From: Ignavibacteriales bacterium UBA1304
Lineage (GTDB): Bacteria; Bacteroidota; Ignavibacteria; Ignavibacteriales; Ignavibacteriaceae
Reading direction: 5' to 3'
Length of the DNA: 64,000 nucleotides
Assembly: GCA_002307295.1 (NCBI GenBank)
Contig: DBTY01000058.1
Span: forward strand, 1 to 64,000
Part shown: positions 7,255-14,142 of the stretch, piece after piece
Layout: every line of letters begins with the position of its first letter
Position numbering within the stretch: the stretch's first letter is position 1
Translations under genes and position numbers: made by a program
Notes under the pieces: generated by a model
What the model saw: the letters and a program-made list of their open reading frames with translations, nothing else
Databases searched by the model: none
Told to the model about the DNA's origin: nothing

Positions 7255-7500
7255 ATGAAATTTCAAAAAAGTTTAGAGCCTTATTTAACTAAGCTTATTA
7301 AGTTAGCCGAGGGAAAATTTGGCAAAGGTAGAAATTATGTTGTTCGTGCTGCGTTTTGGGACGACGGAGATTTTGAGATATCGTTAAACAGTACTTGGGG
7401 TTTTACAAGACACGAATTTACTTACAGGTTTTCATTAGATAACTATTTCTATCAGAAGGTAGAAATTGAAGAAAATTTTTACGGTGAGATTATTAAATAA
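7255..7500 (+). CDS. 81-aa hypothetical protein
   Basis: A small alpha/beta protein (MKFQKSLEPYLTKLIKLA) with an aromatic-rich C-terminal half. It lies 10 bp after the previous gene, in the same run of small early genes. No motif recognised. Confidence 0.5.
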   Translation: MKFQKSLEPYLTKLIKLAEGKFGKGRNYVVRAAFWDDGDFEISLNSTWGFTRHEFTYRFSLDNYFYQKVEIEENFYGEIIK

Positions 7501-7508
7501 ATAATTAT

Positions 7509-7697
7509 ATGTCTATCAATAATTGTGAGTGCGGTTCGAAAAACTTTAATGTTATGGAGAGCTATGCTTACCGGTCAGAAGTCGATGAAGACGGTGATTT
7601 GGTTTGTGGAAAATCAGACGGAGGTATTGATGAAATATCTTGTTCTGAATGTGGTAAGCAGTTTAGCGAAGATGATTTTAATGAGATTATTTTCTAA
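7509..7697 (+). CDS. 62-aa zinc-ribbon protein
   Basis: It starts SINNCECGSKNF, with a second cysteine pair in 'ISCSECGKQF'. Cys-x-Cys-Gly near residue 6 and CxxCG near residue 46 form a classic zinc ribbon around an acidic middle part (VDEDGDLVCGKSDGGID). The function is unknown. Confidence 0.6.
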   Translation: MSINNCECGSKNFNVMESYAYRSEVDEDGDLVCGKSDGGIDEISCSECGKQFSEDDFNEIIF

Positions 7698-7701
7698 TTA
7701 T

Positions 7702-8394
7702 ATGAAAGTTATTTTAATTAGTGGACAAACATATTTATACCGCCGAGAGATTAAAAGTCTTGGCGGTTTTTGGAATAAAGAATTTAACGGTTGGTTAGTT
7801 CCTTATTCAGAGAAAGACAACGAGAAATTATTTAATTTAGTTAATCAACATAGTTTTGAGTTGTCAGAAATTGAAATTGATTTTGACCCGTTCAAACCGA
7901 TGACGATTGATGAATTAAGAGCTTACAGACAGGCAAAAGCCGACCGTAAAGCGGATAGATTATTAAAGCAAGCCGAGAGCAGGGATAAAGAAGCTGATAT
8001 TTTAGACAGGCAAGTTCAGCCTTATGTAAGCGATTGGAGCTTTGTGACTCAACCGATTACACAGAATAGCGGAGGGCGTGCGTTTAGTAGATTTAGAGAT
8101 AAGATTAGTAATAAGATTGATAAGAAGTACAATTTATTAAATGAAGCTGACGATTTGCGAGAACGAGCTGACAGATTAAGAAATAGTGTAAGCGTCAAAG
8201 GAGATGCCGAGCGCAGACGACAGGCGCAGAGAGAGGTTAACGATAGCGTGATTAAGATAGGCTCAAAGGTATTTGATTATTCCTTCGGAAATGGCGAGGT
8301 CGTGAAAGTGAATAAGATTAGTTATTCAGTGAAGTTTGATAGATTAGATGTAGTAATTAAGCAGGATAAGTGTAGGGTTAAATTATGTGATTAA
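7702..8394 (+). CDS. DUF3560-like coiled-coil protein
   Basis: A 230-residue protein. Residues 1-35 (VILISGQTYLYRREIKSLGGFWNKEFNGWLVP) form the small N-terminal domain that reads GxTYxxKxxLKxLGGxWdxexkxWxVP in plasmid and phage proteins. The middle, near 70-165, is a charged coiled coil with repeated RADRL/RADRLR segments matching DUF3560. The C-terminus looks beta-rich. The start at 7702 is chosen because the frame upstream runs inside the preceding zinc-ribbon gene. Function unknown; such genes are common next to antirestriction and ssDNA genes. Confidence 0.65.
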   Translation: MKVILISGQTYLYRREIKSLGGFWNKEFNGWLVPYSEKDNEKLFNLVNQHSFELSEIEIDFDPFKPMTIDELRAYRQAKADRKADRLLKQAESRDKEADILDRQVQPYVSDWSFVTQPITQNSGGRAFSRFRDKISNKIDKKYNLLNEADDLRERADRLRNSVSVKGDAERRRQAQREVNDSVIKIGSKVFDYSFGNGEVVKVNKISYSVKFDRLDVVIKQDKCRVKLCD

Positions 8395-8405
8395 TTGATT
8401 TAGAT

Positions 8406-8439
8406 AAACGGGTGGAGGGAAACCGAAGCCCGTTTTTTT
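8406..8439 (+). terminator. Rho-independent terminator
   Basis: AAACGGG (8406-8412) pairs with CCCGTTT (8429-8435), followed by seven T. It ends the 7-8.4 kb gene run. Confidence 0.8.
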
Positions 8440-8680
8440 ATTTTGTGTTTTGGTGAAATTTTATGTTTTTTAGGCGATTGCTTTATATGCCTTGTTTAAC
8501 TTTTGACAGTTATTTTTTTACTTATTTTTTTAGATGACACTTTTTTGTTCTTATTTTTTTGTGTGTGATTGGTTTAGTGTGGTTTAGTGTTGTTTGGTGA
8601 TTTAGAACTTTTGTTTTTTCGTGTTAAGTGGTGTAGATTATGATTTGTGTTTATTGGTTTTCTTAGTAAAGAAGGATAGA
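8440..8680. other. G/T-rich, nearly C-free noncoding tract
   Basis: About 240 bp of the plus strand are almost only T, G and A, with T runs and repeated GGTTTAGTGT / GTGTGATTGG units. No gene is present. Strong strand asymmetry of this kind is seen near replication origins or transfer start sites, but no direct evidence is present. Confidence 0.45.
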
Positions 8681-8805
8681 AGAAGCTAACGCCCATATTT
8701 CCCAAGCCAGACCCCAGAATTTAACTACCTCGCTGCCAACCCCCGAACAGGAAATTCGGAAGTTGTCCGGTCGGCAGTCAAACTCTCCTGCCAAATATAT
8801 GTGAG

Positions 8806-8929
8806 CCTGTAAGTAGATCGTTAAGTCTATATAGACATAGGGTTATAAAAACTAACCTGTAAGTAAAGACCTGCTGATTTTCGTTGCTACTTACAGGTTT
8901 TTTCAATAAGTTACAGGTTCACTTACAGG
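8806..8929. repeat. Five CCTGTAAGT repeats and a 12-bp palindrome upstream of the replication-relaxation-like gene
   Basis: CCTGTAAGTA occurs forward at 8806 and 8856. The reverse form occurs at 8888-8897 and, shortened, near 8910-8917 and 8921-8929. The 8854-8865 and 8888-8899 copies pair over 12 bp (AACCTGTAAGTA) and are followed by T6, so they can also act as a terminator hairpin. GTCTATATAGAC at 8825-8836 is a perfect palindrome. The set lies directly before the gene at 8946 and may be its operator, an iteron origin or a transfer origin. Confidence 0.6.
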
Positions 8930-8945
8930 TTGTTTTCTGATATTA

Positions 8946-9662
8946 ATGAAGGGCGAGATTGATATAGAAGAATTAAAAAGGCAATTACAACCTATTCTGC
9001 CTTTAAATTCGGGGGGAAGTTATAATCTCCTCTGGAAAATGCTATATCATATAAGGCTTCTAAAATACATATCCCAACCGCTTCTTAAAACAATAGACTC
9101 TAAGTATCAGAAGATTTGCTCTCTTGAAAAGCTAAAAAAATACGAAGAATTAGACCTACTAAAAAACACTCACAATAATGTATTTGTGTCCTCAAATAAG
9201 TCTTTGCGATTATTAAAACAGTTAGGCTTTGAAACTTCTTTGCTTCCTAAAAATCTAAAAGGCGAAGGTGATATTAACGAACTTAATAATACAGAAGTTT
9301 TTATACAAGCCCTTAAACTTCCTAATTTTAAGATCTTACTTTACCCCAGTTTTGGTGACATTAATAATCCTTTTTTAATTCCAGATGCCTTACTTATCCG
9401 GTTAAATAAGGATTCATACACGTTAGAATTTTTAGAAATTGAAGCCAGCAAACCCAATTGGTTAGAATACATAGACAATAAAAAAAATAATTATTTAACA
9501 CTCGCTAATAGTAAACTCGCTTATTCTTACTGGTTGGACAAGTGTTATCATTTAGGAATCAAGCCACCCGATATAAAAGATTTTAAGTTTTCCGTTACGT
9601 TTGTGGGAAAAATAAAAAAAGACTTTGGGGTTGGTTTTAATTTTGTGGATAGGTTAGTATGA
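8946..9662 (+). CDS. Replication-relaxation-like protein
   Basis: A 238-residue protein. The N-terminal third is helical and winged-helix-like. It then shows a 'FVSSNKSLRLLKQLG' segment, an 'EVFIQAL' segment, and PDALL-IRL followed about 12 residues later by 'FLEIEAS', then 'YIDNKKNNYLTL'. This order (wHTH, then PDA-x(n)-LEIE-x(n)-K-x(3)-Y) is that of the replication-relaxation (Replic_Relax) family of plasmids and integrative elements, whose C-terminal part has PD-(D/E)xK nuclease-like residues. The match is by pattern only. It overlaps the next gene by 4 bp and heads a four-gene operon with a VirD4/HerA-like ATPase. Confidence 0.5.
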   Translation: MKGEIDIEELKRQLQPILPLNSGGSYNLLWKMLYHIRLLKYISQPLLKTIDSKYQKICSLEKLKKYEELDLLKNTHNNVFVSSNKSLRLLKQLGFETSLLPKNLKGEGDINELNNTEVFIQALKLPNFKILLYPSFGDINNPFLIPDALLIRLNKDSYTLEFLEIEASKPNWLEYIDNKKNNYLTLANSKLAYSYWLDKCYHLGIKPPDIKDFKFSVTFVGKIKKDFGVGFNFVDRLV

Positions 9663-10054
9663 GTAATTCTACTAAGACGACATTAATGTTCGGTGTTATA
9701 TTTGGGGTAATTTTCCTTGTGTTTATTAGTTCCAATAAGCCAGCCATTAACCAATCGGTTAACAGGTCTGTTGACAGTCAGCCAGCACAAATTGAACCAA
9801 TGATTATTAGAAATTCAGTTACAAAGGTATTCGATTTAAAAGCTGGACAGTCAACAGGTTGGATTGGTTTCGAAGAAGGAAGAACTGCTGATGTTTCTTA
9901 TTCATCTCCTGATTATGATTACTTTCTTATTTATAGTGATGGAACAAGTTATAAATGTAGTAGAAATGCTGTTATACCTGAAAAATATCATTGCTATGTT
10001 AATATAAAAGCAAATAGTAACCAGTTAGTTACAATGGTGATTAAATATAGATAA
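9659..10054 (+). CDS. 131-aa membrane-anchored protein
   Basis: Residues 8-26 form one membrane helix (TLMFGVIFGVIFLVFIS). The rest is a polar, probably extracytoplasmic domain with two cysteines ('YKCSRN' and 'YHCYVN') that could form a disulphide. ATGA overlap with the preceding gene. No family recognised; the operon suggests a role with the downstream ATPase. Confidence 0.55.
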   Translation: MSNSTKTTLMFGVIFGVIFLVFISSNKPAINQSVNRSVDSQPAQIEPMIIRNSVTKVFDLKAGQSTGWIGFEEGRTADVSYSSPDYDYFLIYSDGTSYKCSRNAVIPEKYHCYVNIKANSNQLVTMVIKYR

Positions 10055-10065
10055 TAGGAGTTATC

Positions 10066-11034
10066 TTGAATCAATTTATTTCTAAAGCATTTATTTTTGT
10101 TTTATCCTGCGGGTCTATAATAGTCGGATATAATATCGGTGGTTTTTTCGGAGTTATTGTTGGCTTAGGTTTGTCAATATTGATTGCTTATTTAGCTGAT
10201 AATTTTATAACAGAAACAACAGTAGTCAACAATGGAGGTAGCAACCAAATGGTAAAATACGGAGATAGTTCATCAAGTTTTGACATAAACGAGCAATCAA
10301 TCGCTAGTCTTTATAATAAACTTCATTCATCTATAAATTCTCAAGAGCCTTTGTTTATTTTCTCTAAAGGAAAGAGAATTGAAAATATAAGACTTGACAA
10401 TGAATACCAGGGGGAGATTTTATCTAAAATCGAAAGTCTTATTGCTTTATCCAATTCTTATTCTAGACTTAAGGCAGACGCTATTTTTAATCAGGAATAT
10501 ATTTATAATCTTGTTATGAATAATAAGGCGGAAGCAAATAGAAAATTTGAAATTGCTATAAAATTACACGAAGTTGAAATATCAAATATGGATAAAGCTA
10601 TAAAAATAAATGATAATGAGGTTAATAGTGGAATAGCCCAATATGAATCTTTAAGAGCCGAGAATAATATCAAAGAAGCTAACGCTAGAAAAATATTAGC
10701 CGAGGCGGAAGATATTAAAGCAAGAGCCGCTGATAGAAATTTAGTTATTCAAAGCACTGTTTCCGTGTTTAATACTATTGCTACAGGATTAGATATGAAT
10801 AATATATCTACTGCCCAAGCCTTTGTATTGTCGAGCCTTTTTGGAAAAAATAATTCTAATCCAGTTGATGATTTCGACTCTAAAAAAGCGATGAACGATG
10901 AAATGGTTAATGGAATGAAACAGGAAACAGCCAAAAAAAAGGCGGAAGCCGAAGATAAAGAGTTAGACAATAAGAATAAAAAATTAAATTATGAAAGAAA
11001 TGCGGGGAAGAAATTTGATGAAGAAGAAGTATAA
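10066..11034 (+). CDS. 322-aa membrane protein with long coiled coil
   Basis: The start is TTG with TAGGAG 6 nt upstream. Two hydrophobic segments near residues 5-43 form a hairpin membrane anchor. Most of the remainder, near 110-230, is a charged helix/coiled coil (repeated A-E-A-E, KANAR, AEDIKARAADR). A lysine/glutamate-rich tail ends the protein. The gene overlaps the ATPase start. The layout suggests a membrane-tethered scaffold for the ATPase; this is inference. Confidence 0.6.
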   Translation: MNQFISKAFIFVLSCGSIIVGYNIGGFFGVIVGLGLSILIAYLADNFITETTVVNNGGSNQMVKYGDSSSSFDINEQSIASLYNKLHSSINSQEPLFIFSKGKRIENIRLDNEYQGEILSKIESLIALSNSYSRLKADAIFNQEYIYNLVMNNKAEANRKFEIAIKLHEVEISNMDKAIKINDNEVNSGIAQYESLRAENNIKEANARKILAEAEDIKARAADRNLVIQSTVSVFNTIATGLDMNNISTAQAFVLSSLFGKNNSNPVDDFDSKKAMNDEMVNGMKQETAKKKAEAEDKELDNKNKKLNYERNAGKKFDEEEV

Positions 11035-12262
11035 TCTTGATTTCGGGTATCACTTAAACATTAATCATGGCAGACCTGAAATTTCTAATATTGAAGACCG
11101 TTTTGAACACACTTATATTTTAGGAAAAACCGGAACCGGTAAATCTGTCCTATTAGAAAGAATGGTTTTAGCAGATATTAAACAAAATGTCAGTACTATT
11201 TTTATTGATCCGAAGGGAGAATCGAGCAAGAGAATTTACTCTTTGGCTCCTGATAAGTCTAAAATAAAATATGTTTCTGTTAAAAAGCCAATGATTATCA
11301 ACCCTCTTAATAAAGACGGTTTTGACATTGATGATATTATAGCAGAGTTTGTTCAGATACTTGATATCTTAGTGCAGTTGACCGCGAGCAATCCCGAAAG
11401 TACAGTTCTAATGCGTGAAATAATCGGTATGGCTTTAAGATGTTTTAACAAAGAGCAAAAGAATCTCACCTACTTAGTTGAGTTCCTTCTCTACAAAGAA
11501 ACGAGAGTAAAACACATAGCAGGATTAAAAGACCCTAAGTATATTCATTACTGGGAAGAGTTTGACGCAACCGAGAAAAATGGTTATCCAAGAAATAAAG
11601 ATAAAATAGAAAGCGGTAAGAGAGTCGCAAGCCGTTTGTTGGAAATATCCGAAGGGAAAATGTCGGCTATTGTGAACGGAGAAAACGAGCTTTATATTTC
11701 TGATATTATTAAAAGGGGCGAATCTTTATTGGTTGATACTTCGAGAATGAGCCGTAATAGTAGAATCTACTTAACCAATCTTATTGTTTATTCAGTTCTT
11801 TCTTACTGTGAATACTTTGAAGGTGAAACTAAACCTTTGTTAGTTTATGTAGATGAATTTCAAACAGTAGTAAGCCCTTTATTTGCCGACCTGTTAGCGA
11901 GAAGCAGAGGAAGACAGGTTGGATTTGTATTGGCACATCAGAATTTATTACAATTAAATACTTCAATGATAAGCAGTATTTTAAGCAACGCTAATACTTT
12001 TGTTGTTTTCCGGTGCGGATTAGATGAAGCGGAAAAGTTCGCACCAATGTTTGGCGTTCAGCAAAAAGAGCTTTTTAATCTTAACAAATTTAACGCTTGG
12101 TTAAGAATAGGTAAAGAGAATACTCTGATAGAAACGTTTCCCCCGTTAACTAAAAAAGTCCCCCCTCTTCCCGATGAAGTGGAAGATATAAAAGATAATA
12201 CATTATCCCCTGATGATATGGTGCAGTATTTCTTTTTATCTAATGACCCTATTATGCTATAA
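11018..12262 (+). CDS. VirD4/HerA-like DNA-translocating ATPase
   Basis: A 414-residue P-loop ATPase. It has 'YILGKTGTGKSVLLE' (Walker A) near residues 29-43, 'FIDPKGE' after the first beta strand, Walker B 'LLVYVDEFQ', and a C-terminal 'SRGRQVGFVLAHQNLLQL' sensor segment like those of TraD/TraG/VirD4 and DUF87 proteins. It lacks an N-terminal membrane domain of its own; the upstream membrane proteins may supply one. Such ATPases pump DNA in conjugation or partitioning. The ATG at 11018 is used; an in-frame ATG at 10991 is possible. Its role in a phage is unclear. Confidence 0.8.
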   Translation: MKKKYNLDFGYHLNINHGRPEISNIEDRFEHTYILGKTGTGKSVLLERMVLADIKQNVSTIFIDPKGESSKRIYSLAPDKSKIKYVSVKKPMIINPLNKDGFDIDDIIAEFVQILDILVQLTASNPESTVLMREIIGMALRCFNKEQKNLTYLVEFLLYKETRVKHIAGLKDPKYIHYWEEFDATEKNGYPRNKDKIESGKRVASRLLEISEGKMSAIVNGENELYISDIIKRGESLLVDTSRMSRNSRIYLTNLIVYSVLSYCEYFEGETKPLLVYVDEFQTVVSPLFADLLARSRGRQVGFVLAHQNLLQLNTSMISSILSNANTFVVFRCGLDEAEKFAPMFGVQQKELFNLNKFNAWLRIGKENTLIETFPPLTKKVPPLPDEVEDIKDNTLSPDDMVQYFFLSNDPIML

Positions 12263-12263
12263 T
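12255..12263 (+). promoter_or_regulatory. Extended -10 promoter (TGCTATAAT) at the ATPase stop
   Basis: TG-C-TATAAT spans 12255-12263. The predicted +1 is 12270, which coincides with the first paired base of the ncRNA below. The same string TATGCTATAAT recurs before the portal and fibre genes. Confidence 0.65.
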
Positions 12264-12269
12264 TAAATA

Positions 12270-12468
12270 GTCAAAACCTTTAGGCGAGGAGCTTAAGGGA
12301 ATCGAACTTACAAACGAATTGTCTATAATCCGTGGGGCTATATGCTCTGATTCAGTTCAAACGGGAATGTCCAGCGGTTTGGTTACTATTTTCGTTCGTT
12401 GAGGACAGACTAACGAGAGGTTGTTTTTTGACGTACACCATTAAGACCGAGGAAACTTGGTCTTTTTG
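12270..12468 (+). ncRNA. Putative phage ncRNA, about 199 nt
   Basis: There is no open reading frame. The 5' end predicted from the promoter is G12270. GTCAAAA (12270-12276) plus CCT pairs with AGG (12418-12420) and TTTTGAC (12426-12432), so the transcript begins exactly at a closing helix. Inside, TGTCC pairs with GGACA around 12390-12406, plus smaller possible stems. A strong terminator with a GAAA loop ends it. Promoter, closing helix and terminator together make an independent small RNA likely. No known family is recognised: it does not fit tRNA, tmRNA or RNase P by eye. Confidence 0.6.
12443..12468 (+). terminator. Rho-independent terminator of the ncRNA
   Basis: AAGACCGAG pairs with CTTGGTCTT (one G-U) around a GAAA tetraloop, followed by TTT-G-TT. 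Confidence 0.85.
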
Positions 12469-12476
12469 TTATCCTG

Positions 12477-12485
12477 TGATATAAT
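12477..12485 (+). promoter_or_regulatory. Extended -10 promoter for the primase-like gene
   Basis: TG-A-TATAAT with a predicted start near 12492, about 29 nt before the next ATG, which has AGGAG upstream. Confidence 0.55.
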
Positions 12486-12520
12486 ATTCGTAAGAACATT
12501 AACAATCATAGGAGTCAGAA

Positions 12521-13318
12521 ATGCAATTTCTTAATTTCAAAGAAATAAGTGAGAAAATACCTTTTAAGTCAGTATTGGATTGGCTTAATATCCCTTATAC
12601 AACTACTTATAAATATCTTGAAATAGATGGAAAGGAATCTAAAATACAAGTAGAAAATGAATTAAAGGGAGACACTTTTATAGTTTTAATTGAACGTAAT
12701 CTTTATTTTAATCCTAGTAATAAAAATGATAAGGGGGGAATTATCAATTTTATTGCTAATCGAAAAAATATTGATTTAAGAGAAGCAGCCCAAGAGCTTA
12801 AAGATACGTTCCTCAAAGAACAAAAGCCATCGGATAGAGAACTCCCAAACTTAGAGCTTCATTACCACCCTATCTTAAAAGACAAAGGGATTAGTGAAGA
12901 AATGGCTAAGGATTATGAGATAGGTTTTGTAAAACAGCACTCAATTATTTCCGGTCGGATAGCTTTCAAAATCTATGATGAGCTTTCTATCCATACCGGT
13001 TATGTTGCGTTTAATCCTAAAGATAATAGTTGGTTTTTCCCTAAAGGATTTAAGCGAGAACTTTATAATATTCACCGCATAGATTCCAAGGAAGTTATTT
13101 TAACAGTTTCTATTTGGGAAACGCTTGAGTACATTAAAAAAGGAATGCCTGCCGTTTCTCTTATAGGAAAAACAATGACTGATAAACAAGCCGAACAGTT
13201 ATCAAGGTTTACTAATATTTTGGTAGTACACCCTGAACCTGATAACATAATTCTAAGGCTTCATAAAAACTCTTTTGTTAAATCAGTTCACCCCGATTCA
13301 CCAACCCCTTATTTATAA
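12521..13318 (+). CDS. Degenerate DnaG/TOPRIM-like primase protein
   Basis: A 265-residue protein. The first 100 residues resemble the region after a CHC2 finger in DnaG-type primases ('GGIINFIANRKNIDLREAAQELK'), but no zinc cysteines are present. Residues 185-225 resemble a TOPRIM core ('VILTVSIWETLEYIKKGMPAVSLIGKTMT'). The usual Glu of the EGxxDxL motif is replaced (VSIWETL), so catalysis is doubtful. A noncatalytic DNA-handling role is possible. It has a good AGGAG site. A terminator overlaps its last codons. Confidence 0.5.
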   Translation: MQFLNFKEISEKIPFKSVLDWLNIPYTTTYKYLEIDGKESKIQVENELKGDTFIVLIERNLYFNPSNKNDKGGIINFIANRKNIDLREAAQELKDTFLKEQKPSDRELPNLELHYHPILKDKGISEEMAKDYEIGFVKQHSIISGRIAFKIYDELSIHTGYVAFNPKDNSWFFPKGFKRELYNIHRIDSKEVILTVSIWETLEYIKKGMPAVSLIGKTMTDKQAEQLSRFTNILVVHPEPDNIILRLHKNSFVKSVHPDSPTPYL

Positions 13319-13329
13319 GGGGCTTTTTT
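13305..13329 (+). terminator. Rho-independent terminator overlapping the 3' end of the primase-like gene
   Basis: CCCCTT (13305-13310) pairs with AAGGGG (13317-13322), followed by C and six T. Confidence 0.85.
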
Positions 13330-13331
13330 AT

Positions 13332-13359
13332 TTGACACCCCATAGGGGTGTGTTATACT
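13332..13359 (+). promoter_or_regulatory. Promoter with operator palindrome for the packaging genes; leaderless start
   Basis: TTGACA (13332-13337), a 16-nt spacer, and TATACT (13354-13359) preceded by TG. A perfect dyad, ACACCCC-ATA-GGGGTGT (13335-13351), fills the spacer, so a bound repressor would block polymerase. The predicted +1 is 13366, the A of the next ATG, giving a leaderless mRNA. Confidence 0.75.
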
Positions 13360-13365
13360 TTTAAT

Positions 13366-13659
13366 ATGGAAACAATGGATTATCTAAATTTTCTATATAG
13401 CCTAAAAGAGCAAGAGAGAAGTGTATTTATTTTTCGGCTTATCTTTGATCGTCCTTACGAAGAAATAGCTTTTGGTCTTCACATCTCAACACATAAAGTA
13501 TTTAATATCACAAAACGTTTAGAAAAGAGAAGGGATATATTTCTCATAAAATCCAAGTTGGCGGAAATGTTTGGAATTTCTGATATGCTACAATATAATT
13601 ATACGGATATGCAAACGAGACACATATCATTAAGTAATAAAACGCACAGAGAGGAATAA
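13366..13659 (+). CDS. 97-aa sigma-region-4-like HTH protein
   Basis: The segment 'LKEQERSVFIFRLIFDRPYEEIAFGLHISTHKVFNITKRLEKRRD' matches the helix-turn-helix of sigma70 region 4 (R..F.L.....SYEEIA..L.IS...V). It is the first gene after the repressible promoter and directly precedes terS. It may be a late-gene regulator or part of the packaging apparatus. The ATG at 13366 is taken because it matches the predicted transcription start. Confidence 0.65.
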   Translation: METMDYLNFLYSLKEQERSVFIFRLIFDRPYEEIAFGLHISTHKVFNITKRLEKRRDIFLIKSKLAEMFGISDMLQYNYTDMQTRHISLSNKTHREE

Positions 13660-13683
13660 ACCCCTCTATTTGTGCTTTAGAAT

Positions 13684-14142
13684 ATGGACAAAGAATTAAA
13701 ACTAAATCCTAAACAAGAAAAATTTTGTGAACTTTACTCCGGTGATGAAGAATTTTTTGGCAATGGAGTTCAGTCATATATTGAAGTTTATAATCCTGAT
13801 ACCAGCAAGCCTAACTGGTATAAGACAGCCTGTTCAAGAGCTTCTGAGTTATTGAGTAATCCTAAGGTTTTCAATAGGATTAATGAGCTGTTAGAAGAAA
13901 AAGGATTAAATGATGCATTTGTTGATAAACAGCTTTTGTTTGTTATTAATCAACATGCCGACTTCAAATCCAAAGTAGCAGCGATAAGAGAATATAATCA
14001 GTTAAAACAAAGAATTCAGAAAAAGATAGATAAGGTTGACCCGGAAGGAAATCGCTCTACTGAATATGAGAATTTAACTGATGAACAATTAGATTATGAA
14101 CTCAACAAGAGAAGCAAAAATCCAAGTCCTAAAACTTCTTGA
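13684..14142 (+). CDS. terS: Terminase small subunit
   Basis: A 152-residue protein. It begins 'LNPKQEKFCELYSG ... GVQSYIEVYNPD', the KQ-x2-F-x3-Y ... YxxxY pattern of Terminase_2-type small subunits. Next come 'ACSRASELLSNPKVFNRINELLEE', an oligomerisation helix, and a charged tail. It recognises the packaging site on phage DNA. The 3' end overlaps terL by 47 bp. Confidence 0.8.
   Translation: MDKELKLNPKQEKFCELYSGDEEFFGNGVQSYIEVYNPDTSKPNWYKTACSRASELLSNPKVFNRINELLEEKGLNDAFVDKQLLFVINQHADFKSKVAAIREYNQLKQRIQKKIDKVDPEGNRSTEYENLTDEQLDYELNKRSKNPSPKTS

Noticed and set aside
12296..12400. Possible tRNA (a GGGAATCGAAC stretch looks like a T arm)
   Set aside because: No matching acceptor, D or anticodon arm can be placed in either orientation.
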